Source of the DNA: Campylobacter curvus
GTDB taxonomy: Bacteria; Campylobacterota; Campylobacteria; Campylobacterales; Campylobacteraceae
Assembly (NCBI RefSeq): GCF_013372125.1
Contig: NZ_CP053826.1
Location: forward strand, 372,001 to 436,000
DNA length: 64,000 nucleotides
Reading direction: 5' to 3'
Shown: positions 54,113 to 62,161 of the stretch, in pieces
Layout of the letters: each line of letters starts with the position of its first letter
Position numbering within the stretch: the stretch's first letter is position 1
Program-made: the position numbers and the translations under genes
Notes under the pieces: model-generated
The model's database searches: none
What the model saw: the letters and a program-made list of their open reading frames with translations, nothing else
Told to the model about the DNA's origin: nothing

Positions 54113-55079
54113 TTAGTATCTTTCTGGCGAAATTTGCGACCGTCTCGGGAAAGATCTCGCGTATGCAAAAGTCGTTTTTATCGATACTCCTGGCGTCTAT
54201 TTGCCTGCCCATATCGATCAGTAAATTTACCGGCGTCTCGTAGGCGTTCCTGTGGCTTGGACGGTTGCCAAAAAGCGTGAGAGAGGGTGCATTTATCGCC
54301 CATGCGATGTGCGTGAGCCCGCTGTCGTTGCCTATGGTCAGATCGCAGCTTGCTATAAAGTCTATCATCTGCTTTATACTCATCTTTTCAAGTAGCATGG
54401 CATGCGTACCTTGAACTAGAATTTTAGCCTTTTCAAGCTCTGCGGCATTGCCGTGACAGACGTAGATATCATACTCTTTTAGTAGATTTATCACGGCTTT
54501 AAATTTATCGTAGCACTTGCTCTCCTCGCTGGCAAACGGTGCGATCAGGATGCGTTTTTTGTCCGCATTTTGCGGCTTTTTGCCATGCACTTCAAAGCAC
54601 GGCTCTTTGTTTAAAATTTCATCTTTGCTAAATTTAAAATCCATCGCAAACGCGGCTAGACCGAGGTTTCTAACGATGATATTTTCGTTGTAATCGATAC
54701 TGAATTTATATTTATAAAATTTACTGGCGATCTTTTCCTTGGCGCTTTCTTTGCTGAAGCCGTAGGTGTTTTTGCCCAATAAGCGCGTGACTATTGCTGA
54801 TTTTAAGAGGCCTTGCAAGTCGATCACCACGTCAAATTTATCAAGGCGTTTTAAAATTTTAAAGCTCTCTTTAAAGCTTTTTTTCAAAGGCACGACGACG
54901 AGCTCGTCGATCAGCGGGTGATCTTTTAAAATTTCAGCGAATCTCACGTCCACGATCCACGTTATATGCACATCCGGGGCGTGCTTTTTGATAAATTGTA
55001 AAACGATGACGGCATGGACGATATCGCCAAGTGCCGAGAGCTTTACGATAGCGATTTTAAGCGGTTTTTTACTTTGCAT
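54105..55079 (-). CDS. waaC: ADP-heptose:LPS heptosyltransferase I WaaC (GT9)
   Basis: Adds the first heptose to Kdo. The 324 residues start MQSKKPLKIAIVKLSALGDIVHA, the WaaC signature, with IDLQGLLKS near 95 and the donor site SCDLTIGNDSGLTHIAWA near 255. ATG 55079 is chosen; a TTG two codons upstream is in frame but less likely. No strong ribosome site is visible. First gene of the minus-strand LOS operon, divergent from the exonuclease gene with a 62-bp spacer containing TATGAT and TATAAAAT. Confidence 0.93.
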   Translation of the reverse strand: MQSKKPLKIAIVKLSALGDIVHAVIVLQFIKKHAPDVHITWIVDVRFAEILKDHPLIDELVVVPLKKSFKESFKILKRLDKFDVVIDLQGLLKSAIVTRLLGKNTYGFSKESAKEKIASKFYKYKFSIDYNENIIVRNLGLAAFAMDFKFSKDEILNKEPCFEVHGKKPQNADKKRILIAPFASEESKCYDKFKAVINLLKEYDIYVCHGNAAELEKAKILVQGTHAMLLEKMSIKQMIDFIASCDLTIGNDSGLTHIAWAINAPSLTLFGNRPSHRNAYETPVNLLIDMGRQIDARSIDKNDFCIREIFPETVANFARKILNG

Positions 55080-55141
55080 TATCAACTTTAAATTTTAAAT
55101 TTGGTATGATTTTATAAAATTTTGCTTAAAAAAGGGCTAAA

Positions 55142-56173
55142 ATGGCAAAGAGCTATATCTGCGTGTTTGACTGTGAGACGATACCTGATGCAAATTTGAT
55201 ACGTAAAATTTACGGCCTTGAGGGCGACGATATGTCCGTTTCGCTCGAAGCCATGGCTGTGCAAAAGGACGCTAGCGGCAGCGAGTTTTTACCCGTGATG
55301 TTTCATAAAGTCGTGGCGATCTCTGCGGTGATGGCCGATGAATACGGTAAATTCCTACGCGTCAGCACGCTTGAGGGCGCGAACGAGCAAGAGATCCTTG
55401 CTAAATTCATCAAATTTATAAACGAATACAACCCCCGCCTAGTGAGCTTTAACGGACGCGGCTTTGATCTGCCGATGATAATGGTGCGCGCCATGCGCTA
55501 CAATCTAAGTGTGGAAGCCTATTTTGAGACCGAAAACAGGGAGCTGAATAAAAACAAATGGGAAAACTACCGCAGCCGTTACAGCGGGCGTTTTCACCTT
55601 GATTTGCTCGATCATATCAGCGACTTTGGCTCTGTTAGAGGGCTAAAGCTCGATACTCTGTGCGCGAGCCTAAATTTGCCCGGCAAATACGACATCCACG
55701 GTGATCAGGTACTGGAGCTTTACTACAACGACGAGCTTGAAAAGATAAACGAATACTGCGAAAGCGACGTGCTGAATACCTACTGGCTTTTCCTAAAATA
55801 CGAGCTTTTACAAGGCAACATCACTCAGCAAGACTACGCAAGCTGCATAAATTCTATGAGCGAATTTTTAGCTAAAAACTGCGAGTACAGGGGCTATACG
55901 AGCGTATTTTGCGAGGCGGTCGAGCTTGAGCTTGGTAGACTTGAGGGCAAGGTGGATTATGAAATTTCAGGAGATTTCAAAGATCAAAACGATGATGAAA
56001 CGGACGAGACCTACGAAATAAGCGAGCGTATCACGCCCGAGGAGCTGCAAAATCACCTGGCAAAACAAGGATTAGGTAGCTTGCTGAAAAAGGCTAGCGA
56101 TCTGAGCCCAAAGAGCAAGGCCAAGCCGCTAAACGAGCCTAGTTTGCCAGAGATCGATCTTGATAACGAGTGA
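55142..56173 (+). CDS. Predicted 3'-5' exonuclease, PolB-like (DEDD) domain protein
   Basis: A 343-residue protein with the DEDDy order typical of PolB exonuclease domains: FDCETIPD (Asp and Glu at 9 and 11), SFNGRGFDLPMIMVRA near 107-120, and the last motif YCESDVLNTYWLFL with Tyr and Asp near 205. The C-terminal 100 residues are acidic and low complexity, without a recognised domain. Biological role unknown; the same gene sits between waaC and the epimerase in C. jejuni. It has weak AAAGGG upstream. Confidence 0.85.
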   Translation: MAKSYICVFDCETIPDANLIRKIYGLEGDDMSVSLEAMAVQKDASGSEFLPVMFHKVVAISAVMADEYGKFLRVSTLEGANEQEILAKFIKFINEYNPRLVSFNGRGFDLPMIMVRAMRYNLSVEAYFETENRELNKNKWENYRSRYSGRFHLDLLDHISDFGSVRGLKLDTLCASLNLPGKYDIHGDQVLELYYNDELEKINEYCESDVLNTYWLFLKYELLQGNITQQDYASCINSMSEFLAKNCEYRGYTSVFCEAVELELGRLEGKVDYEISGDFKDQNDDETDETYEISERITPEELQNHLAKQGLGSLLKKASDLSPKSKAKPLNEPSLPEIDLDNE

Positions 56174-56220
56174 TTTATAAAATTTAGATAAAATTGCGAG
56201 AAATTTATGAAGGAAAAACG

Positions 56221-57279
56221 ATGAAAATTTTAGTGACGGGAACGGCCGGTTTTATCGGCTTTCATCTGGCAAATGCGCTGGCTGCGCGTGGCGATGAGGT
56301 CGTGGGGTTTGACAATATCAATGATTATTACGATGTAAATTTAAAGTTTGCGCGGCTAAAAACGGCCGGCTTTGATACGGGCGAGATCGCGCAGGGCAAG
56401 GAGATACGCTCCAAAACGAAGCCGAATTTAAGCTTCGTAAAGGGCGATCTACAAGATGCGGGGCTACTAAAAAGGCTATTTAGCGAGCATAAATTTGACG
56501 CCGTGGTAAATCTCGCCGCGCAAGCTGGCGTGCGCTACTCGCTAATCAATCCGCAAGCTTATATCGACGCTAACGTTACGGGCCTTTTAAATATTTTGGA
56601 GTGCTGCCGCCACAACGAGACGCCAAATCTCGTCTATGCGAGCTCGAGCTCGGTGTATGGGCTCAACGAAAATATGCCATTTTCCACGCATGAGGGCGTA
56701 AATCACCCCATCAGCCTCTACGCCGCGACCAAAAAGAGCAACGAGATGATGGCGCACACTTACAGCCATCTTTTTGGCGTGCCGACGACGGGGCTGCGAT
56801 TTTTCACGGTCTATGGTCCGTGGGGTCGCCCGGATATGGCGCTGTTTTTGTTTGTTAAAGCCGCGCTTAGTGGCGGAACGATCGATGTTTTCAACTATGG
56901 CAAGATGAAGCGCGACTTCACCTATATCGACGACATCGTAAAGGGTGTGATGAAGTGCGTTGATAACCCAGCCCGCGCAAACACCGCGTGGGACGCGAAA
57001 GCACCTGATCCGGCAAGCTCGTCTGCGCCATTTAAAATTTACAATATCGGTAACAACAGCCCAGTCGAGCTCATGGACTACATCAAGGCGATCGAGCTAA
57101 AAATCGGGCGCGAGATAAATAAAAATTTCCTTCCGCTGCAAGCTGGTGACGTGCCTGCGACGTATGCGGACGTGAGCGATCTGGTCGCTGATTTTGACTA
57201 CAAGCCAAACACGAGCGTAAATGAGGGTGTAGCGCGCTTTATAGAGTGGTATAGCGAATTTTATGGAGCTAAAATTTGA
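56221..57279 (+). CDS. UDP-glucuronate 4-epimerase-type SDR
   Basis: Extended short-chain dehydrogenase of 352 residues. The NAD motif GTAGFIGFHLA is at 7-17, and DNINDYYDVNLKFARL is characteristic of UDP-glucuronate epimerases. SSSSVYG with the active Ser, YAATKKSNE with Tyr and Lys, and FFTVYGPWGRPDMALF follow. The likely reaction is UDP-GlcA to UDP-GalA, which matches the UDP-glucose dehydrogenase encoded nearby. ATG 56221 is used (GAAGGAAA upstream). Its stop overlaps the TTG start of ligE. Confidence 0.9.
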   Translation: MKILVTGTAGFIGFHLANALAARGDEVVGFDNINDYYDVNLKFARLKTAGFDTGEIAQGKEIRSKTKPNLSFVKGDLQDAGLLKRLFSEHKFDAVVNLAAQAGVRYSLINPQAYIDANVTGLLNILECCRHNETPNLVYASSSSVYGLNENMPFSTHEGVNHPISLYAATKKSNEMMAHTYSHLFGVPTTGLRFFTVYGPWGRPDMALFLFVKAALSGGTIDVFNYGKMKRDFTYIDDIVKGVMKCVDNPARANTAWDAKAPDPASSSAPFKIYNIGNNSPVELMDYIKAIELKIGREINKNFLPLQAGDVPATYADVSDLVADFDYKPNTSVNEGVARFIEWYSEFYGAKI

Positions 57280-58184
57280 GAATTTTACTCGCCTTTTTTC
57301 TGGCTTTAAATTTTGCTTTTGCACTCTCGCAGTTGCGCTCTTGCGAGCCGGGTAAAGAGTGGGTAAGCACATGCTACGACGAAGCTAGCGGTCAGATAAA
57401 GGAGCCCTTTAAATTTGAGCTTTTAAAACTGGGCGAATTTAAAGGGCAAAACGTGAGCGGCTGGCTAGCCAGCGAGAAGCTTGATGGCGTGCGCGCCTAC
57501 TGGGACGGGCAAAATTTACGCTCTCGCAAGGGCAAAATTTTAAGCGCGCCGACAGAATTTATCACGCTCATGCCACCATTTGCCATTGACGGCGAGCTTT
57601 ACACTAAGCGGGGTGAGTTTGAAAATATCCAGTCCGTCGTGATGGATAAAACGCCTGACGCCCTGGCGTGGGGTGAGATAAAATTTCACATTTTTGACGT
57701 GCCTGACGCGCAGGGCGGACTGCTTAGGCGGCTTGAAATTTTGCAAAAATTTTTAGATAAAAACCCAAAAAGCAATGAAAAAATCGTCATTATCAAGCAA
57801 ACGGCGCTGAAAGATAACGCGCAGTTAGAAAAAAATTTGGGCGAGATCATCGCGGCTGGTGGCGAGGGCGTCGTCCTGCGCGAGCCAAACGCCCCGTATG
57901 AGCACGGTCGCAGTCAAAACGCGCTAAAATATAAAAAATTTAACGACGCCGAGTGTGTGGTGGTCGCGCATAAGGTGGGGCAGGGTAAATTTAGCGGGCT
58001 GCTTGGTTCGGTCGTTTGCGAAAATTTAAGCGATAAAAAGCGTTTTAAAATAGGCTCTGGTTTTAGTGACGAACAGCGCGCAAACCCGCCAAAGATCGGG
58101 TCAATCATAACATATAAATATCAAAATTTAACGGCAAAAGGGCTTCCGAGATTTCCCGTATTTTTGCGCGTTAGGAAGGATTAG
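57276..58184 (+). CDS. Periplasmic ATP-dependent DNA ligase (LigE type)
   Basis: A minimal ATP-dependent ligase of 302 residues with a signal peptide (residues 1-18, ending FALSQ). The adenylation site KLDGVRAYWDG carries the nucleophilic Lys near 72. FAIDGELYTKRG (motif III), GEGVVLREP (motif IV) and ALKYKKF (motif V) follow, then a short OB domain. It resembles exported LigE enzymes of Haemophilus and Neisseria and one gene in C. jejuni. The start is TTG 57276 overlapping the epimerase stop. Role is probably uptake or repair of extracellular DNA; placement among sugar genes is odd. Confidence 0.85.
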   Translation: MRILLAFFLALNFAFALSQLRSCEPGKEWVSTCYDEASGQIKEPFKFELLKLGEFKGQNVSGWLASEKLDGVRAYWDGQNLRSRKGKILSAPTEFITLMPPFAIDGELYTKRGEFENIQSVVMDKTPDALAWGEIKFHIFDVPDAQGGLLRRLEILQKFLDKNPKSNEKIVIIKQTALKDNAQLEKNLGEIIAAGGEGVVLREPNAPYEHGRSQNALKYKKFNDAECVVVAHKVGQGKFSGLLGSVVCENLSDKKRFKIGSGFSDEQRANPPKIGSIITYKYQNLTAKGLPRFPVFLRVRKD

Positions 58185-58185
58185 G

Positions 58186-59172
58186 ATGAAAATTTTAATA
58201 ACAGGCGGGGCGGGCTACATCGGTAGCCACGTATTAAAGGCACTTTTAAAGCAGGGCGGTCACGAAATCACCGTGATAGACAACCTCTCAAAAGGCTCAA
58301 GCCAGGCGATAAAAACGCTCGAAGACATAGGCGAATTTGAGTTTGTGATGGCAAATTTAGAAGATGATCTAAGTGAAATTTTTGCGCGGGGCAAATTTGA
58401 TGCGATCATCCATTTTGCCGCATTTATCGAGGTTTTTGAGAGCACGCAAGAGCCGCTAAAATACTACCTAAACAACACCGCAAACGTAGCAAAAATTTTA
58501 ACGTATTGCCAAAAATTTGGCGTGAATAAATTCGTTTTTAGCTCCACGGCTGCTGTTTATGGCGAGCCTGACGTGCCGGAGGTGACAGAGCAAAGCGCGG
58601 CAAATCCGATAAATCCATACGGACGAAGCAAGCTGATGAGCGAGCAAATCATCAAAGACTACGCGCTAGCAAACCCAAATTTTAAATTCGCCATTTTGCG
58701 CTATTTTAATGTCGCCGGAGCCGATGAGGAGGGGCTCATCGGGCAAAACTACCCAAACGCGACGCACCTTATCAAGATCGCCACGCAAACCGCACTTGGC
58801 AAGCGCGCGAGCATGAGTATCTTTGGCGATGACTACGCGACGAAGGACGGCACTTGCGTGAGAGACTACATCCACGTGAGCGACCTTGCGGATGCGCATT
58901 TAAGCGCACTAGAATTTTTAAACGAGCGCGGCGAAAGCGAAGTATTTAACGTGGGCTACGGGCGAGGATTTAGCGTCAAAGAGGTCGTCGAGGTCGCAAA
59001 AAAGGTGAGCGGAATAAATTTTAAGGTAGAGCACGCGCCGCGCAGGGACGGCGATCCTGCCGTGCTCATCGCAAATTCGAGTAAGCTACGCGAAAAAACG
59101 ACATGGAAGCCAAAGCGAGATGACCTTGAATTCATCGTCAAAACCGCGCTGGAATGGGAGAAAAAGATATGA
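58186..59172 (+). CDS. galE: UDP-glucose 4-epimerase
   Basis: Interconverts UDP-glucose and UDP-galactose (or the HexNAc forms). The 328 residues carry GGAGYIGSHVLKALL at 7-21, FAAFIEV, SSTAAVYG with the active Ser, PYGRSKLMSE with Tyr and Lys, RYFNVAGAD and the GalE-type CVRDYIHVSDLADAHL. GAAGGATTAGG precedes the ATG. Its last base pairs overlap the next start (ATGA). In C. jejuni the gene at this place (gne) makes UDP-GalNAc; which activity applies here is not visible. Confidence 0.92.
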   Translation: MKILITGGAGYIGSHVLKALLKQGGHEITVIDNLSKGSSQAIKTLEDIGEFEFVMANLEDDLSEIFARGKFDAIIHFAAFIEVFESTQEPLKYYLNNTANVAKILTYCQKFGVNKFVFSSTAAVYGEPDVPEVTEQSAANPINPYGRSKLMSEQIIKDYALANPNFKFAILRYFNVAGADEEGLIGQNYPNATHLIKIATQTALGKRASMSIFGDDYATKDGTCVRDYIHVSDLADAHLSALEFLNERGESEVFNVGYGRGFSVKEVVEVAKKVSGINFKVEHAPRRDGDPAVLIANSSKLREKTTWKPKRDDLEFIVKTALEWEKKI

Positions 59173-60491
59173 AAATAGCAGTCATCGGCACCGGATACGT
59201 GGGGCTAGTTAGCGGTGCGTGCTTTGCCAAAATGGGCAACGACGTCATCTGTATCGACGTGGATAGCGCGAAAATCGAAAATTTAAAGCGCGGCGTCGTG
59301 CCGATATATGAGCCCGGACTTTCCGAGATCGTGGCGGAGTGTTACGCAAACGGCACGCTAAAATTTAGCACGCGCATAACGGACGGGCTATCGCACGCTC
59401 AGGTGCTGTTTATCGCAGTCGGCACGCCGATGGGCGCAGACGGACAAGCAGATCTAAAATACGTGCTTGAAGTGGCGCGCAGCATCGGGCAAAATTTGAC
59501 TCGCCCGCTCATCGTCGTGGATAAATCGACCGTCCCCGTGGGAACGGGCGAGCGCGTGAGCGAGGTGATCGCAGCGGAGCTAAAAAAGCGAAATTTAGAT
59601 GTAAAATTTGAAGTCGTGAGCAACCCTGAGTTTTTGAAAGAAGGTGCGGCGGTGGAGGACTTTTTAAAGCCAGATCGCGTCGTCGTGGGAGCTAGCAGTG
59701 AGTGGGGCGAGAGCGTTATGCGCGAGCTTTATGCGCCGTTTATGAAAAATCACGACCGCTTCATCGCGATGGACGTAAAGTCTGCCGAGATGACCAAATA
59801 CGCAGCAAATTCGATGCTGGCGACCAAGATCAGCTTCATAAATGAGATCGCAAACATCTGCGAGCGAGTAGGAGCTGACATAAATTTGGTGCGAAAAGGC
59901 ATCGGCTCTGACGCGCGCATCGGATATAGCTTTATTTATCCAGGCTGCGGATACGGTGGCAGCTGCTTTCCAAAAGATGTCGAGGCGCTCATCTACACGG
60001 CGAGACAAAATGGCTTTGAGCCAGAGCTCTTAAACGCAGTCGAGAGCCGAAACAAGGCGCAAAAGCGCGTGTTGTTTGATAAAATTTCTGCATATTTTGG
60101 TGCGGATTTAAAGGGCAAGAGTATCGCGCTTTGGGGGCTTAGCTTTAAGCCAAATACCGATGATATGAGGGAGGCTAGCTCGCTCGTTCTCATAAATTTA
60201 CTCGAAAACGCCGGCGCGAGAGTCAGGGCGTATGACCCAAAGGCGAGCGAGGAGGCTAAAAAATATCTGCCAAACTCAAATTTAAAATACGTTACGAGCA
60301 AGTATGACGCGCTAAATGACGCGGACGCGATGGTGCTGGTGACCGAGTGGAGCGAGTTTAGATCGCCTGATTTTGACGAGATGAAAAAGCGGCTGAAAAG
60401 CGCCGTGATCTTTGACGGGCGCAATCAATATAACGCTAAAATTTTAAACGAACTTGGATTTAAATATTTTCAGATAGGAGTGAAAGGATGA
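59169..60491 (+). CDS. ugd: UDP-glucose 6-dehydrogenase
   Basis: Oxidises UDP-glucose to UDP-glucuronate with two NAD. The 440 residues have GTGYVGLVSGACFA at 7-20, VGTPMGADGQADL, STVPVGTG, NPEFLKEGAAVEDF, the catalytic Cys in YPGCGYGGSCFPKD and the C-terminal ALWGLSFKPNTDDMREA. ATG 59169 overlaps the galE stop by 4 bp; a longer frame from 59154 lies within galE. The product would feed the upstream GlcA epimerase. Confidence 0.95.
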   Translation: MKIAVIGTGYVGLVSGACFAKMGNDVICIDVDSAKIENLKRGVVPIYEPGLSEIVAECYANGTLKFSTRITDGLSHAQVLFIAVGTPMGADGQADLKYVLEVARSIGQNLTRPLIVVDKSTVPVGTGERVSEVIAAELKKRNLDVKFEVVSNPEFLKEGAAVEDFLKPDRVVVGASSEWGESVMRELYAPFMKNHDRFIAMDVKSAEMTKYAANSMLATKISFINEIANICERVGADINLVRKGIGSDARIGYSFIYPGCGYGGSCFPKDVEALIYTARQNGFEPELLNAVESRNKAQKRVLFDKISAYFGADLKGKSIALWGLSFKPNTDDMREASSLVLINLLENAGARVRAYDPKASEEAKKYLPNSNLKYVTSKYDALNDADAMVLVTEWSEFRSPDFDEMKKRLKSAVIFDGRNQYNAKILNELGFKYFQIGVKG

Positions 60492-60916
60492 GGAAAATTT
60501 TGTCTTTTTTGGCAGCTGCGACGTTGATGTTTGGGGCGGAGACGATGCAGATGAATGTCATAAAGCTAAAACCCATGAAAGCGCCACTATGGGACTTCAA
60601 AGTCGAAGTCGTCTTTGCCAAAAAGATGCAGGCTGATTGCAATTATCAGTTTTTATTGGGCGGGCAGATGGAGGAGAAAAACTCCAAAAAATATGGTGAT
60701 TACTATGAATTTAAAGGCGGCGATGAGGTCGCTACCACGACGATGCTTTGCCCTGACGGCAAGAAACAGCTAAGAGAGGTAGAGTATGAATTTAAGCCTA
60801 TCTTACCATACACGGGCGGTGCGAGCGACATAAAGATCCTAGCGCAAAAAGATGTCATCGTAAAATACAGGCTTTATGAAAAATTTGAAGAAAAAAATGC
60901 AAAGGTCGAAAAATGA
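60488..60916 (+). CDS. eco: Ecotin, periplasmic serine-protease inhibitor
   Basis: A 142-residue exported protein homologous to E. coli ecotin, a dimeric inhibitor of chymotrypsin-fold proteases. A signal peptide covers residues 1-17. Then come VIKLKP, the first Cys51 in [22 protein letters not shown], the reactive loop ending [10 protein letters not shown] with Cys88, and IVKYRLYE. The Cys51-Cys88 spacing equals that of the ecotin disulfide. The P1 residue (three before the second Cys) is Thr85 where E. coli has Met. Inferred target: host proteases such as neutrophil elastase. It overlaps both neighbouring sugar dehydrogenase genes by 4 bp. Confidence 0.9.
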   Translation: MRKILSFLAAATLMFGAETMQMNVIKLKPMKAPLWDFKVEVVFAKKMQADCNYQFLLGGQMEEKNSKKYGDYYEFKGGDEVATTTMLCPDGKKQLREVEYEFKPILPYTGGASDIKILAQKDVIVKYRLYEKFEEKNAKVEK

Positions 60917-62145
60917 AAATAGCAGTTGTAGGACTTGGTTACGTTGGGCTTCCGCTGGCGGCGGCATTTAGTGAGAAATACGAAGTCGTGGGCTTCGATG
61001 TAAATCGCGCCCGCATCGAGGAGCTAAAAGACGCTCACGACCGCACGTTGGAGCTTAGCCGCGAGCAGATGCAAAAAGCGATTGCAAACGGGATGAAATT
61101 TAGCCTAAATTTGGACGATATAAAGGACTGCAACTTCTTTATAGTCACCGTCCCTACGCCGATCGATAAAAACAAACGTCCCGATCTAACGCCCGTGATA
61201 AAGGCAACGCAAAGTGTCGCCAAAGTGCTAAAAAAGGGCGATATCGTCGTGTATGAGAGCACGGTGTATCCAGGTGTGACGGAGGAGATTTGCGTGCCGC
61301 TACTTGAAGAGAGCGGGCTAAAATTTAACGAGGACTTTTTCTGCGGGTATTCGCCAGAGCGCATAAATCCGGGCGATAAAGAGCACACGGTCACAAAGAT
61401 CAAGAAAATCACGAGCGGCAGCACGCCAGAGGTCGCGGACAAGGTCGATGAGATCTACGCCTCGATCATCACCGCAGGCACGCACAAAGCCCCGTCTATC
61501 AAGGTCGCCGAAGCCGCAAAAGTCATCGAAAACACGCAGCGCGACATCAATATCGCCTTTATAAACGAGCTTGCAATGATATTTGAGCGACTTGGTATCG
61601 ACACGAACGCCGTTTTACAGGCTGCGGGCACGAAGTGGAATTTCTTAAATTTCCGCCCTGGACTAGTCGGCGGTCACTGCATCGGCGTAGATCCATACTA
61701 TCTCACGCACAAAGCGCAGGAGGTCGGCTATCATCCTGAAATGATCCTGGCAGGTCGCCGCATAAACGACAACATGGGCAAATACGCCGCCGATCAGGTC
61801 ATAAAGCTGATGATAAAGCGCGGCGTACTCATCAACAAAGCGCGCGTTTTGGTGCTTGGGCTTACCTTTAAGGAAAACTGCCCGGACATCCGTAACTCTC
61901 GCGTGATAGACGTGATCGATGAGCTAAAAGATTTTGGTTGTAAGGTCGATGTCTATGATCCGTGGGTGGATGAGGCCGAAGTCGTGCGCGAATACGGCAT
62001 AACGCCGCTAAAAAGCTATGAGCTCAAAGACTACGACTGCGTGGTGATCGCCGTGGCACACAATGAATTTAAAAATATAAATTTAGACGGTTGCTTGGTT
62101 TATGACATTAAAAATGTCTATAAAAAAGCCGATGGCAGGCTGTAA
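60913..62145 (+). CDS. UDP-N-acetylhexosamine/UDP-sugar dehydrogenase, TviB/WbpO-like
   Basis: Nucleotide sugar dehydrogenase of 410 residues with [15 protein letters not shown] (6-20), [35 protein letters not shown] and the catalytic Cys in [32 protein letters not shown] is present near 315. The [10 protein letters not shown] and SPERINPGD segments group it with TviB/WbpO/VipA enzymes that make UDP-N-acetyl-galactosaminuronate or -glucosaminuronate, unlike the Ugd two genes upstream. Exact substrate is open. It overlaps the ecotin gene by 4 bp and precedes pglB. Confidence 0.9.
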   Translation: MKIAVVGLGYVGLPLAAAFSEKYEVVGFDVNRARIEELKDAHDRTLELSREQMQKAIANGMKFSLNLDDIKDCNFFIVTVPTPIDKNKRPDLTPVIKATQSVAKVLKKGDIVVYESTVYPGVTEEICVPLLEESGLKFNEDFFCGYSPERINPGDKEHTVTKIKKITSGSTPEVADKVDEIYASIITAGTHKAPSIKVAEAAKVIENTQRDINIAFINELAMIFERLGIDTNAVLQAAGTKWNFLNFRPGLVGGHCIGVDPYYLTHKAQEVGYHPEMILAGRRINDNMGKYAADQVIKLMIKRGVLINKARVLVLGLTFKENCPDIRNSRVIDVIDELKDFGCKVDVYDPWVDEAEVVREYGITPLKSYELKDYDCVVIAVAHNEFKNINLDGCLVYDIKNVYKKADGRL

Positions 62146-62161
62146 ATTTTTAAGGAAATAT

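Noticed and set aside
55628-55638. GGCTCTGTTAG inside the exonuclease gene, matching the MITE end
   Set aside because: It lies in a coding context with no second end; a chance match.
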